Assembly (NCBI GenBank): GCA_964579305.1 | Contig: CAZOGY010000035.1 | Coordinates: 1-27,907, forward strand | Source: JBCBWG01 sp964579305 | GTDB taxonomy: Bacteria > Pseudomonadota > Alphaproteobacteria > Rhizobiales > Hyphomicrobiaceae | Direction of reading: 5' to 3' | Length of the DNA stretch: 27,907 nucleotides | Shown here: positions 8,315 to 17,845 of the stretch, piece by piece | Position numbering within the stretch: the stretch's first letter is position 1 | Layout: every line of letters begins with the position of its first letter | The notes under the pieces: model-generated | Told to the model about the DNA's origin: nothing | What the model saw: the letters and a program-made list of their open reading frames with translations, nothing else | Databases searched by the model: none | Made by a program: the position numbers and the translations under genes

Positions 8315-9886
8315 ATGGCATACGGAGCCAATCGTTTGACCTATTCGGCAGACTTTCCCCCACCGCGGTTCAACATGGCAGCCTACGCGCTGGGCCGAGC
8401 CGCAACTGCCCATCCCGACAAACCAGCCCTGATCGTTTGTGACACACCCGACGGGCCACCGTGCGAAATCTGGACCTTTCGCGAACTCGATGCTGCTTGC
8501 AGGACCATGGCCCGCGGGCTCGTTGCCCAAGGCCTCACGCCGGGCGACCGGATCGTTATTCGCCTGCCCAACACCTCACAGTTCGCCATTGTCTTTTTTG
8601 GCGCCATCGCAGCGGGCCTCGTCCCCGTCCCAACGTCCGACCAGCTCACCGATCCCGAGACTGCCTACGTCTTGCGCGATAGCGGCGCGCGCGCGCTGTG
8701 CAGCGCCTATCAGCACGGCCCATCAACCGTCCCGAGCCAGGTGCAGGTCCTCTCGCCTGACGACCTTGCGCGGATCTTGGCCGACCTCGCGCCGGGCGCC
8801 TATCACGACACCGCCGCCGATGCGCCCGCTTACCTGATCTACACGTCAGGCACGACCTCCAAGCCCAAGGGCGTCCTCCACGCACACCGCGCCGCCTGGG
8901 GCCGCCGGCCCATGTACCAAGGCTGGTATGGCCTGCGCCCTGACGACCGCATGCTGCATGCGGGCGCATTCAACTGGACCTACACGCTGGGCACCGGCCT
9001 GACCGATCCCTGGGCAAACGGCGCAACCGCGATCATCTTCACCGGTGCCAAGGAGCCCGACGTCTGGCCGCGCCTAATCCGTGCTCAGGGCGCGACGCTG
9101 TTTGCAGCCGTGCCGGGGCTCTACCGCCAGATTTTGAAATACGCCCCACCCGGCCCCGATGGTCTTGGCGATCTTAGACACGGGCTGATCGCAGGCGAGA
9201 AACCGCCGCCTGGACTGAGCGCGGCCTGGCATGCGGACAACGGGCGCCAGCTCTATGAGGCGCTCGGGATGAGTGAGATCTCAACCTACATTTCAAGTTC
9301 GCCCACCACGCCGCCCAAACAAGGTTTTGTCGGCCGGCCGCAGCCAGGCCGCTCTGTCGCGATTCTTGATCCAAGCGCCGATCCGGACGAGCCCGACGCC
9401 TGGCAACCGCTCCCAGCGGGCAGCGAAGGCCTCCTCGCTGTGCATGAAACCGATCCCGGACTGATGCTGGGCTATTGGGACGGCACGCAAGCCGTCAGGG
9501 ACAGTGCCTTCCGCGGCCCATGGTTTTGCGGCGGCGACCTCGCACTGCAGGACGCAGACGGCTACATCGCCCATCGCGGCCGCGCCAACGATATCATGAA
9601 AGCGCTGGGCTACCGCGTCTCACCGATGGAAGTTGAGGCCGTCATCGCGGCCTGTCCTGGCGTCGCCGAAGTGGCCTGCGCCGAGGTGCAAGTCCGTGCC
9701 GATGTCTCGGTGATTGGGGCATTCATCGTCCCGCTCAATCCGGACGCGCCCCCGGGCACCGCCGACATCCTCGCTGCCTGCGAAACGCAATTGGCGCGCT
9801 ATAAAATTCCGCGCGAGATTCGCATCGTGGAGGCCTTGCCGCGCACCGCAAACGGCAAAGTCAAACGCGCTGCGCTGACGCTTTAA
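8315..9886 (+). CDS. AMP-forming acyl-CoA synthetase / ligase
   Basis: 523 residues of the class I adenylate-forming superfamily, complete from N-domain to C-domain. Signature motifs: P-loop LIYTSGTTSKPKG (174-186), A5 YEALGMSE (314-321), A7 GGDLA (406-410), hinge A8 RGRANDIMKALGYRVSP (421-437), and A10 PRTANGKVKR with the adenylation lysine K515. It should activate a carboxylic acid to acyl-AMP and then acyl-CoA. The ALGYRVSPMEVE stretch resembles medium-chain/aromatic acid-CoA ligases more than acetyl-CoA synthetase, but substrate cannot be fixed. I chose the ATG at 8315 (MAYGANRL). An earlier in-frame ATG at 8243 would overlap the upstream gene by 40 nt. Close spacing suggests cotranscription with the yejA-like gene, without a clear functional link. 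Confidence 0.88.
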   Translation: MAYGANRLTYSADFPPPRFNMAAYALGRAATAHPDKPALIVCDTPDGPPCEIWTFRELDAACRTMARGLVAQGLTPGDRIVIRLPNTSQFAIVFFGAIAAGLVPVPTSDQLTDPETAYVLRDSGARALCSAYQHGPSTVPSQVQVLSPDDLARILADLAPGAYHDTAADAPAYLIYTSGTTSKPKGVLHAHRAAWGRRPMYQGWYGLRPDDRMLHAGAFNWTYTLGTGLTDPWANGATAIIFTGAKEPDVWPRLIRAQGATLFAAVPGLYRQILKYAPPGPDGLGDLRHGLIAGEKPPPGLSAAWHADNGRQLYEALGMSEISTYISSSPTTPPKQGFVGRPQPGRSVAILDPSADPDEPDAWQPLPAGSEGLLAVHETDPGLMLGYWDGTQAVRDSAFRGPWFCGGDLALQDADGYIAHRGRANDIMKALGYRVSPMEVEAVIAACPGVAEVACAEVQVRADVSVIGAFIVPLNPDAPPGTADILAACETQLARYKIPREIRIVEALPRTANGKVKRAALTL

Positions 9887-9916
9887 TCGTGCGCGCCAAG
9901 CGCCGCGCCATGCCTG

Positions 9917-10210
9917 TCAAAGCTGGGCGACGAGAACCAGATGACCCGCATAGCTCGGCAGATCGGGCAGTCGCAGGGCACCGCTCGAAACAAGTGTCGC
10001 AAACAGCGCGCATACCACTGCCAAGCTGCGCCGCGTTTCGTCCGGCACGGATGATACCAAACCGCTCAATTGCCGCGCTGGCCAAGCCATCAATAGGCCC
10101 CACAGCAAAGCCGGGTTAAACAGCAGAATTTCTGAAGCGCAATGCAGCCGCTCGCGGACCAACGCACGCAGTCGCCACCATCGCGCCTGGAGTAATTTAC
10201 GGGTTTGCAT
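9917..10210 (-). CDS. Possible small hydrophobic protein downstream of mfd
   Basis: A 97-residue ORF with ATG at 10210, on the mfd strand and 146 nt after the mfd stop. I do not recognise a family. It has a basic N-terminus (KLLQARWWRLRALVRERLH) and two moderately hydrophobic stretches: ILLFNPALLWGLLMAW (about 27-42) and SLAVVCALFATLVSSGAL (about 62-79). These could be membrane helices, each beginning after a charged segment. No good Shine-Dalgarno is visible. An overlapping plus-strand ORF (9889-10119) looks like a shadow because it is Arg/Pro/Ser-rich without structure. Judged coding on hydrophobic pattern and position only. Confidence 0.4.
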   Translation of the reverse strand: MQTRKLLQARWWRLRALVRERLHCASEILLFNPALLWGLLMAWPARQLSGLVSSVPDETRRSLAVVCALFATLVSSGALRLPDLPSYAGHLVLVAQL

Positions 10211-10333
10211 GGGAATGAACCGGCATCTCGGTTTGGATTGCGGGAAAACAGATGGGGCAGACGCAAACCAGCCCTGCGCACCGAATATTTTCTCAATCCG
10301 ATAAAAATTCCGTCAATTTCTATACAATTTTGA

Positions 10334-10349
10334 GCGGCGAAACCGCCGC
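10334..10349 (-). other. Hairpin just after mfd
   Basis: GCGGCG (10334-10339) and CGCCGC (10344-10349) pair perfectly around a 4-nt loop, 8 nt after the mfd stop codon. On the minus strand it is followed by TCAAAATTG, not a T-tract, so termination would be weak. The next ~70 nt are unusually AT-rich and might hold a promoter for the small ORF downstream. Confidence 0.3.
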
Positions 10350-10356
10350 CCCGGTC

Positions 10357-13300
10357 TCAAGCATTTTGTTTGGGGGCTTCAGCAAGTTTGGCCAAATCGG
10401 TTGCAAGCTTGCGAACGCCCTTGAGACGCAAGTCAGCACGGTCCCAATCGCCTTTTACAACAAGCTTGTGGTCCGCCTGCATTTTCGCTCTCGGCCCAAG
10501 TTTTTGAAGGAACGCGACAAGGCCTTCGGGATTGGCGAAGGTATCGTTGTGGAATTGCAGAACCGCGCCCTTCGGACCCGCATCGACCTTCGCAATTCCG
10601 GCGTGGCGGCAAAGCGCTTTGATTTCCATGACATCCAACAGCCCTGTGACCTCAGCCGGTGGCGGCCCAAAGCGATCGGCCAATTCCGCGGCAAAGTTGT
10701 CGATGTCATTGCGGGTGTCGAGATTGGACAATCGGCGATAAAGCCCGAGCCGCAATTGCAAGTCGGACACGTAGTCTTCAGGGATCACCGTTGGAATACC
10801 AAGTCCAAGCTGCGGGCTCCACTGATCTTCGCTTTCAGCCATTTCCCCGCCCTTGAGCGCGCTAATCGTCTCCTCAAGCATGGATTGATAGAGTTCGAAA
10901 CCGACCTCTTTGATGTGGCCCGATTGCTCTTCGCCCAGCAAGTTGCCGCCACCGCGCAAATCAAGATCGTGGCTGGCAAGCGTGAACCCTGCGCCAAGCG
11001 TATCGAGTGACTGCAATACCTTCAGACGCTTGGCCGCTCCCTCGGTCAGCTTCTTGCCCGGCGGCGTCGTGAAATAGGCATAGGCCCGCGTCTTGGAACG
11101 CCCGACGCGGCCGCGCAATTGGTAAAGCTGGGCAAGACCAAACATTTCGGCGCGATGCACAATCATGGTATTGGCATTGGGTACGTCGAGGCCCGATTCC
11201 ACAATTGCCGTCGACAACAGAACGTCAAACTCCCCGTTATCGAACGCCGTCATGATGTCTTCAACTTCGGTTGGCGACAATTGGCCATGCGCGCGTGCCA
11301 CCCGCAATTCGGGCACCGCTTCCGACAAAAATTCCGAAACCTCATCCAGATCAGAAATACGCGGCACCACATAATAAGCCTGCCCGCCGCGAAAGCGCTC
11401 CCGCCGCAACGCATCGCGCAAAATGACCGGATCAAATGGCGTGACGTAGGTGCGCACGGCAAGCCGGTCCACAGGCGGTGTCGTAATCAATGACAATTCG
11501 CGAACACCCGACAACGCGAGTTGCAGGGTCCGTGGAATGGGCGTCGCAGAAAGTGTGAGGACATGAACGTCCTCTTTGAGCTTTTTCAATCGCTCTTTGT
11601 GGGTCACGCCAAAGTGCTGTTCTTCATCGATAATCAACAGCCCAAGGCGCTCAAATTGGATTGCTTTGCCAAGCAGCGCGTGGGTGCCCACAACAATATC
11701 GATACCGCCTGACGCAAGCCCCTCTTTAACCGCAGCCAGTTCCTTATTGCCGACAAGGCGCGACGCCTGCGCCACCTTGATGGGAAACCCTTGAAAGCGC
11801 GCGCGGAACGAGCGGAAATGCTGGCGCGCAAGCAAGGTCGTTGGCACCACAACAGCAACCTGCATCCCCGCGAGCGCGGCGACAAAGGCCGCACGCATCG
11901 CCACTTCCGTTTTGCCAAAACCGACGTCGCCGCATACCAGCCGATCCATCGGGCGACCGGACTGCAAGTCATCCAGCGTCGCTTCGATGCTGGCGAGCTG
12001 ATCGTCGGTTTCCTCGTAGGGAAACCGTGCAACGAATTCGTCCATGGCACCATGCGGCGCTGAAAGAGCCGGCGCCTCTTTCAACTCCCGCATTGCCGCG
12101 ACCTTGATCAACTCCGAAGCGATCTCACGCAGGCGTTTCTTCAGTTTGGCCTTGCGTGATTGCCAGGCCGCCCCACCGAGCCGATCAAGCTGCGCGGCTT
12201 CCCCATCGGAGCCATAGCGGGACAACAGCTCAATATTCTCAACGGGCAAGAACAGCTTGTCGCCACCGGCATAGGCAAGTTCCAAACAGTCATGCGGCGC
12301 GCCAAGCGCCTCGATCGTCCGCAATCCCTCAAATCGCCCGATGCCATGGTCAGCATGGACCACCAGATCCCCGATCGAAAGATTGGCCGCCTCGCTCAGT
12401 ACATCGGTTGCCTTCTTGCGCTTGCGTGTACGCCGCACCAGCCGATCGCCAAGCACATCCTGCTCGGCAATGACCATGAGGTCCGGCGTCTCAAATCCTT
12501 GTTCAAGCCCGAGGACAACGGCACCGGCGATCTTGGGCGGCAATGCCAACGCGTCGTCGTATTTCTCAACCGCGCGAATGTCCTCAAATCCGCGATCGCG
12601 CAGCGGTGCTAAGAGGCGTTCACGCGAGCCTGGTGTCCACGCGGCAAGCAAAACGCGCTTGTTGTTGGCAAACCCACCGCGAATGTGGCCGATCACGGTC
12701 CCAAACAGATCGCCGTTCTCGGCTTGACGCTCAGCGGCAAACGACTTGCCAGGCCGCCCGCCGAGATCATCGCTCTGCCGCGCCCCGGCCGGCGTGAACG
12801 TCGCCAAGCGGTAGATCCCGCGGGTCTGAAGCGCGGAATTCCAGTCTGCCCCCGTCAGATACATGCGGTCGGGCGGTACCGGCTTATAGGGCGGCGCACC
12901 GAAGTTTTGTGTTTCCAGGCCTTCAACGCGCGCCTGGTAATGCTCTTCGATCTGCTCCAGCCGCCGCCGGATCGCCTCATCGGCATTTTCATCGAAGCTG
13001 ACGGCCGCATCGGGCCCGACATAATCAAACAGGGTTTCAAGGCCGTCGTGAAACAGCGCCAGCCAGTGCTCCATACCCGGATAGCTGTGACCCGCGCTCA
13101 CCGCCTCATAAAGCGGGTCGTCAGTCGTGTTCCCGCCGAAAGTGGAAATGTAGTTTTGCCGGAACGCCTTGATGGCATCTTCGCCGAACGCGACTTCGCT
13201 GATCGGCATCAAGACCATTTGCTGGATCGTCTTCGTCGTGCGCTGGCTCGCCGGATCGAAACTCTTGATACTTTCCAGCGTGTCCCCAAAGAAGTCGAAC

Positions 13301-13848
13301 CGGACCGGATTGATCCGTCCTGGCGGAAAGACATCGAGGATGCCGCCGCGCACCGCGTATTCGCCGGGGTCCATAACCGTGCCGGTGCGCGTATAGCCGC
13401 CAAGCGTCAGCCGACGCGTCAGGCGTGGCAGATCAATCCGTTGGCCCGGCGCAACCTTGCGCATCGACTGCCGCAGGAACGCACGGGGTGGAAGCTTCTG
13501 CAGGATCGCGTTCGCCGTTGTCACGACAATGGTCGGGGCCTTTGTCGTGCCCACCACCAGTTTGGCCAGCGCCGTGATCCGCTTGGCCACGATCTCCGCA
13601 TTCGGGCCAACCCGGTCGTAGGGCACCGTGTCCCACGCCGGCAGCGAGACAATCCTTTGCCTTGGCGCGAAGAACGCAAGGCTCCGCTCCAGCGCATCAA
13701 GCCGGCGATCATCGCGTGCAACGTGCAAGATCAGCCCAGGCTTTTCCGCCGACAGGAGCTGCACCCGCTCCACCAGCACGCGGGCATCGAGGCCTTCTGG
13801 CACGCCGCTGAGCGTGAGATCGCCTGTGGTGATGTGGCCATCGGGCAT
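10357..13848 (-). CDS. mfd: Transcription-repair coupling factor Mfd
   Basis: 1163 residues, close to the 1148 of E. coli Mfd. Domains in order: UvrB-like N-terminal module (about 1-350); RNA-polymerase-interaction domain of CarD type at about 490-560 (IGDLVVHADHGIGRFEGL); RecG-like helicase motor with Walker A GDVGFGKTE (about residue 643), motif II DEEQHFGV (about 739) and motif III SATPIPRT; helicase C-lobe with QLRGRVGRSKTRAYAY; and a C-terminal TRCF regulatory domain ending about residue 1150. Family knowledge: Mfd pushes RNA polymerase stalled at DNA lesions off the template using ATP and recruits UvrA for strand-specific nucleotide excision repair. sdhE lies 99 nt upstream on the same strand. 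The order sdhE-mfd, with recG divergent, is common in Hyphomicrobiales. Confidence 0.98.
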   Translation of the reverse strand: MPDGHITTGDLTLSGVPEGLDARVLVERVQLLSAEKPGLILHVARDDRRLDALERSLAFFAPRQRIVSLPAWDTVPYDRVGPNAEIVAKRITALAKLVVGTTKAPTIVVTTANAILQKLPPRAFLRQSMRKVAPGQRIDLPRLTRRLTLGGYTRTGTVMDPGEYAVRGGILDVFPPGRINPVRFDFFGDTLESIKSFDPASQRTTKTIQQMVLMPISEVAFGEDAIKAFRQNYISTFGGNTTDDPLYEAVSAGHSYPGMEHWLALFHDGLETLFDYVGPDAAVSFDENADEAIRRRLEQIEEHYQARVEGLETQNFGAPPYKPVPPDRMYLTGADWNSALQTRGIYRLATFTPAGARQSDDLGGRPGKSFAAERQAENGDLFGTVIGHIRGGFANNKRVLLAAWTPGSRERLLAPLRDRGFEDIRAVEKYDDALALPPKIAGAVVLGLEQGFETPDLMVIAEQDVLGDRLVRRTRKRKKATDVLSEAANLSIGDLVVHADHGIGRFEGLRTIEALGAPHDCLELAYAGGDKLFLPVENIELLSRYGSDGEAAQLDRLGGAAWQSRKAKLKKRLREIASELIKVAAMRELKEAPALSAPHGAMDEFVARFPYEETDDQLASIEATLDDLQSGRPMDRLVCGDVGFGKTEVAMRAAFVAALAGMQVAVVVPTTLLARQHFRSFRARFQGFPIKVAQASRLVGNKELAAVKEGLASGGIDIVVGTHALLGKAIQFERLGLLIIDEEQHFGVTHKERLKKLKEDVHVLTLSATPIPRTLQLALSGVRELSLITTPPVDRLAVRTYVTPFDPVILRDALRRERFRGGQAYYVVPRISDLDEVSEFLSEAVPELRVARAHGQLSPTEVEDIMTAFDNGEFDVLLSTAIVESGLDVPNANTMIVHRAEMFGLAQLYQLRGRVGRSKTRAYAYFTTPPGKKLTEGAAKRLKVLQSLDTLGAGFTLASHDLDLRGGGNLLGEEQSGHIKEVGFELYQSMLEETISALKGGEMAESEDQWSPQLGLGIPTVIPEDYVSDLQLRLGLYRRLSNLDTRNDIDNFAAELADRFGPPPAEVTGLLDVMEIKALCRHAGIAKVDAGPKGAVLQFHNDTFANPEGLVAFLQKLGPRAKMQADHKLVVKGDWDRADLRLKGVRKLATDLAKLAEAPKQNA

Positions 13849-13947
13849 GGCGCAGTCTTTCTCAAATTGCCGTCGCGCGTGCGTCAGATCGTTTCAATGC
13901 GGTCTTTGAGGACATCACGGGCCATGCTCGCTACATCCAAAACAGGT

Positions 13948-14283
13948 TTAGCGCGTGGCCGCAGCATCGGGCAGCGGGCTTAAGCCATGAAACTTGCGGA
14001 TCCGGCTGATCAGCCCCGCAAACGCAGGATCGGGCGAAGCCAGCGGCAGGACCGAGGGCGCATCCATCAGCCAAGGCTGTAGCTCAGGGTCCGAAATCGC
14101 GAGGAATTGCTCAAACACGGTCAATTCATCCGCGGTCATTTCAGCAAGGTTGGCGTCGGCAAACTTTCCAATCAGCCAATCCATTTCTTTTGTCCCGCGG
14201 TGATGCGCACGCCAGGTTGCGCGTCGCCGGCGCGTATCAAGCGGATCGCTTGATGGCACGGCTTGTTCGTTCAAGACCGTCAT
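13948..14283 (-). CDS. sdhE: FAD assembly factor SdhE
   Basis: A 111-residue small helical protein. The SdhE signature RGxxE is RGTKE (29-33), preceded by RRRRATWRAHH and followed by MDWLIGKFAD and ELTVFEQFLAISDPELQPWL, all typical of the family (former DUF339, yeast Sdh5). The ATG at 14283 has a GAGAGGAAA Shine-Dalgarno sequence. Family knowledge: SdhE promotes covalent attachment of FAD to the flavoprotein subunit of succinate dehydrogenase and fumarate reductase, in the cytoplasm. The core ends near residue 75; the last 35 residues are a less conserved extension. No sdh gene is in the window. It is probably cotranscribed with mfd and shares a 276-nt divergent promoter region with recG. Confidence 0.93.
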   Translation of the reverse strand: MTVLNEQAVPSSDPLDTRRRRATWRAHHRGTKEMDWLIGKFADANLAEMTADELTVFEQFLAISDPELQPWLMDAPSVLPLASPDPAFAGLISRIRKFHGLSPLPDAAATR

Positions 14284-14559
14284 TGCGTTTCCTCTCGCTG
14301 TCGCCGCTGAATGGCCGCGCCACCCGCTGAAATCTCAACGCACGGGAAAACCCGGCACCGTGGCATTGACGCTGGCCCGGCCATCCCACCACGTTGCGGG
14401 CGCCGGTCATAGACCGATGTGACGGTGCGCGCCAGCCTTGCCGAACGCGGGCGCGGCCTGCCAATCATCTGTTGCTGTGCAATAGAACGCGTTGCGGCAG
14501 GCTGCGTTGTCCCGCGCCGGTGTCGCAGCGCTCCCGTCGGCCTGCTCAGGAATGTTGGC

Positions 14560-16674
14560 ATGCGCCCAGACAGTCTTGCGCCGTTGTTTGCACCCGCGTT
14601 GTCGATCAGCGGCGTCGGGCCGAAGCTGGTGCAATTGATGACCAAGGCCGTCGACCTGCCGCCGGGGATCGTCGAGCCGCGCGTCATTGATTTGCTCTGG
14701 CACCTGCCCCACGCGGTCGTGGACCGGAGAGCCGAGCCCACTGTCGCCGGCGCTGCGGCTGGAACGATCGCCACCTTCAAGGTGCGCGTGTTGACCCACA
14801 AGGCCCCGCCGCGCGGCAACAAACGCGCGCCCTATCGCGTCGCCTGCGAGGACGAAACCGGCCGCCTTGATCTGGTATTTTTCCACGCGGAACGCGCGTT
14901 CATCCAACGCCAACTGCCCGAAGGCGAGATACGGTATGTGTCAGGGCGTGTGGACGCCTACCAAGACCGCCTCCAAATGGTGCATCCCGACTACATCGTC
15001 GCCGAAGCCCAGCGCGATCAATTGCCCTTGCTCGAGCCGGTCTATGGACTGACCGCTGGGCTCTCCGGTCGCGTCATGGGCAAGGCTGTGCGCGGTGCCG
15101 TTGACCGGGTTGCAGAGCTTGACGAATGGCTCGTGCCCGCCTGGCGCGATCAACAAGGTTGGCCGACGTTCGCCGATGCCGTGCGTCGGTTGCACCACCC
15201 GCAGGAGCCTGATGACATTTCCGCAGGCGGCAGCCCGCGCCAACGGCTTGCCTATGATGAGCTGTTCGCCAGTCAGATCGCACTTGGCATTTTACGGCGC
15301 AACGCCCGTCGACAGCAGGGCCGAAAGGTCGTCGGCGACGGCGCTTTACGAGCGCGAATTGCCGCTGGCCTGCCCTACGAGATGACGGGTGCCCAAAAGC
15401 GCACGCTCGTGGAGATCGCCGACGACCTTGCCGGCGATGGCCGCATGCATCGGCTTTTGCAGGGCGATGTCGGCGCCGGCAAGACGCTGGTTGCGCTGAT
15501 GACCATGGCAATTGCGGTTGAGGCTGGCATGCAGGCCGCCTTGATGGCACCGACCGAAGTCCTTGCCCGGCAGCACGCAGAATCAATTGGCCCGACGGCC
15601 GAGGCGGTCGGCATGACATGGGCCCTGTTGACCGGACGCGAGAAGGGCAAGACGCGCTCGGCCGCGCTGCAAGGGGCCGCCGATGGCACGATCGATCTTC
15701 TGATTGGCACGCACGCTCTGTTCCAGCCGGACGTCAAATTTCATGACCTGGGTGTCGCGGTGATCGATGAACAGCATCGTTTCGGCGTCCATCAGCGCCT
15801 TGCGCTTCAGGCCAAAGGGCGCGACGGCGGCGCCAATGTGTTGGCAATGACGGCGACGCCGATCCCGCGCACCTTGCTGATGACGCATTACGGCGACCTC
15901 GACGTCTCCCGGCTCGATGAAAAGCCGCCAGGCCGCAAGCCGATCGTCACCACGTTGAACCCGCAAGAAAAGATCGAGGACGTGATTGACGCCCTCAAGC
16001 GCGCGGTCTCGACAGGCGCGCAAGTCTATTGGGTCTGCCCGCTGATCGAAGGCGGTGGCGCCTCCGACATGGCAGCCGCCGAAGAGCGTGCTGCGCATTT
16101 GGGACAGCACTTCCCGGGCAAAGTCGGGTTGGTCCACGGGGCCATGAGCGGCGAGGCCAAGGATGCAACCATGGCGCAGTTCACAGCCGACACCCTTAAG
16201 ATTCTGGTTGCAACGACCGTGATCGAAGTGGGCGTGAACGTGCCGAACGCATCGGTCATGGTCATTGAACATGCCGAACGTTTCGGCTTGGCGCAGCTCC
16301 ACCAATTGCGCGGCCGCGTCGGCCGGGGCGATCGCAAATCCTACTGCATCTTGCTCTACCGCGGCCCCCTGAGCCAGACCGGCGAAGCCCGCCTGCGCAC
16401 CATGCGCGAAACCGAGGACGGGTTCGTGATCGCGGAACGCGACCTGGACTTGCGCGGTGGCGGCGAGGTTTTAGGCGCGCGCCAGTCAGGCATGCCGAGC
16501 TACCGCGTCGCCGACGTGCCTGGCGTGGACGATCTGCTTCAGGCCGCGCGAGACGACGCGCAGCTTGTCCTCGACGCAGATCCAGACCTCAAAACCCCAA
16601 GGGGCCAAGCCATTCGCGCGCTTCTTTATCTGTTCGAATGCGACGAGGCGGCCCGCCTTTTCCGCGCCGCATAA
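14560..16674 (+). CDS. recG: ATP-dependent DNA helicase RecG
   Basis: 704 residues from the ATG at 14560, which has AGGA about 8 nt upstream. The ORF opens earlier (14419), but the extra 47 residues are Cys/Arg-rich and do not resemble the family. Layout: N-terminal OB-fold wedge domain (about 15-180, starting near ISGVGPKLVQLM), then superfamily 2 helicase. Walker A is GDVGAGKT (302-309), motif II DEQH (403-406), motif III MTATPIPRT, motif V TTVIEVGVNVPNA and motif VI QLRGRVGRG. The C-terminal region includes DLDLRGGGEVLG. Family knowledge: RecG reverses stalled replication forks and branch-migrates Holliday junctions and R-loops. It is divergent from sdhE-mfd and convergent, 64 nt apart, with the SPOR gene. 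Confidence 0.97.
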   Translation: MRPDSLAPLFAPALSISGVGPKLVQLMTKAVDLPPGIVEPRVIDLLWHLPHAVVDRRAEPTVAGAAAGTIATFKVRVLTHKAPPRGNKRAPYRVACEDETGRLDLVFFHAERAFIQRQLPEGEIRYVSGRVDAYQDRLQMVHPDYIVAEAQRDQLPLLEPVYGLTAGLSGRVMGKAVRGAVDRVAELDEWLVPAWRDQQGWPTFADAVRRLHHPQEPDDISAGGSPRQRLAYDELFASQIALGILRRNARRQQGRKVVGDGALRARIAAGLPYEMTGAQKRTLVEIADDLAGDGRMHRLLQGDVGAGKTLVALMTMAIAVEAGMQAALMAPTEVLARQHAESIGPTAEAVGMTWALLTGREKGKTRSAALQGAADGTIDLLIGTHALFQPDVKFHDLGVAVIDEQHRFGVHQRLALQAKGRDGGANVLAMTATPIPRTLLMTHYGDLDVSRLDEKPPGRKPIVTTLNPQEKIEDVIDALKRAVSTGAQVYWVCPLIEGGGASDMAAAEERAAHLGQHFPGKVGLVHGAMSGEAKDATMAQFTADTLKILVATTVIEVGVNVPNASVMVIEHAERFGLAQLHQLRGRVGRGDRKSYCILLYRGPLSQTGEARLRTMRETEDGFVIAERDLDLRGGGEVLGARQSGMPSYRVADVPGVDDLLQAARDDAQLVLDADPDLKTPRGQAIRALLYLFECDEAARLFRAA

Positions 16675-16738
16675 ACGCACGTGGCCTCACGGCTGCCCGC
16701 ACGGGCCCACGCATACCGGATCGAAGCGCCGTGCGTGC

Positions 16739-17845
16739 TCAGCGCACCACGTGACAATCAAGCCCATCACGCCGCAGTTGCGCACAGATCGTCTTCGTCT
16801 CGCCAACGGTGCGGTAAGGGCCAATCTCGACAAGATAGAATTTGCCCATGCTACCGATCGACCGGTTGGTCACCCGCGCCCGCCCGCCGGGCAGCGAAGC
16901 ACCGTGTTTCGATGTCACGGAAGCGGCAAGCTGCGTTGCGTCCGACTGACCGCGCATGGCTGCAACTTGAACCCGGACCGTGCCCCTCGCCGGGCGCGGC
17001 TTTGTTTGCGTAGGTGCAGCCATACGACGCGCAGACGCCGAGGACCATGACGAGACGCTCGCTGTGCCATTGCCGGCCGCAGATGGCAGCGCGCCAGTCG
17101 CCCCGTTCGACGCCTGTGATCCACCACTAAACAAGTTGCCGAAGAACGACTGGATGTTGTCGCCCACGGCTTTGAGAGGGTCGCTGCCCGCCCCGCCATT
17201 GGTTGCGCCCGTGCCCGACCGTGGGTTGGCAGCCGTCGACCAGGCGCCCGGCGATTGCGCGGCCGCCGCTGCCTGGCCCGGCTTGGTCGGGTTGGTGATC
17301 GTCACCCCGCCAGGGTTCGCAAGTTGCTTGGGCGCTTGCTTTTTGACGGCCGGCGCAAGCGCAGGGTCTTGGCCCTGGGCGGAGAGCCCCGCCTGCTGAT
17401 ACGTCGCAGCGCGAGCCGCCAAGGCGCTTTTGCGATCCGCATCCGACAAGCCGTTTTTCATCCACAGTGCAGCCGTGAAGTCCGAGACCGCTTGTGCGAG
17501 TTTTCCGGAGGCGCGATAACCCAGCCCGCGATAGTAGAGCGCCTGCGCCAGCTCCTTGCGGTTCAACCTCTTGGAGGCAACGGCGATATCAAGAAGCCGC
17601 ACACCGTCTTCGGGCTTGCCGCCGCTGACCGCCTCCTTGCCATCGGCCAGCGCTTTGCGCGCTTCCGCAAGCGTGATGCGTTTTTGTGCCTTCTTCGCCG
17701 CCAGCGCCTGGTCCGGCAGTGCGATCTGCGCTGTTGCGACCATCAAACCAAGCATGATCGCCGCACAGATGCGGGGACCGATACCAGCTGCGATATGGGG
17801 CAGGCCTGCCCATACGCGGCGCATGAAATCCGTCTTTGGTGTCAT
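16739..17845 (-). CDS. Secreted TPR and SPOR domain protein
   Basis: 368 residues from the ATG at 17845, which has a GGAAGGA Shine-Dalgarno; an upstream start at 17872 and an internal ATG at 17824 are less likely. A signal peptide spans residues 1-49 (core ICAAIMLGLMVATAQIAL, cleavage ALA|AKK). Residues about 58-165 look like two to three TPR-type helix pairs (AQALYYRGLGYRASGKLAQA, DFTAALWM). A Gly/Ala/Ser/Pro-rich linker (about 185-285) follows. The last ~75 residues (VRVQVAAMRG through FYLVEIGPYRT) form a SPOR domain. Family knowledge: SPOR domains bind glycan strands lacking stem peptides and often localise to the division septum. It lies 217 nt downstream of glmS on the same strand, consistent with a peptidoglycan-related role in the periplasm. 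Confidence 0.85.
   Translation of the reverse strand: MTPKTDFMRRVWAGLPHIAAGIGPRICAAIMLGLMVATAQIALPDQALAAKKAQKRITLAEARKALADGKEAVSGGKPEDGVRLLDIAVASKRLNRKELAQALYYRGLGYRASGKLAQAVSDFTAALWMKNGLSDADRKSALAARAATYQQAGLSAQGQDPALAPAVKKQAPKQLANPGGVTITNPTKPGQAAAAAQSPGAWSTAANPRSGTGATNGGAGSDPLKAVGDNIQSFFGNLFSGGSQASNGATGALPSAAGNGTASVSSWSSASARRMAAPTQTKPRPARGTVRVQVAAMRGQSDATQLAASVTSKHGASLPGGRARVTNRSIGSMGKFYLVEIGPYRTVGETKTICAQLRRDGLDCHVVR

Noticed and set aside
11620..11645. Mfd motif II reads DEEQHFGV instead of the E. coli DEEHRFGV
   Set aside because: The acidic residues are kept and this variant is, as far as I recall, common in alphaproteobacterial Mfd; not a sign of inactivation.
12685..13983. 432-codon plus-strand ORF opposite mfd
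   Set aside because: It lies wholly inside or beside conserved mfd coding sequence on the other strand; its composition (Arg/His-rich, no motif) fits a shadow.
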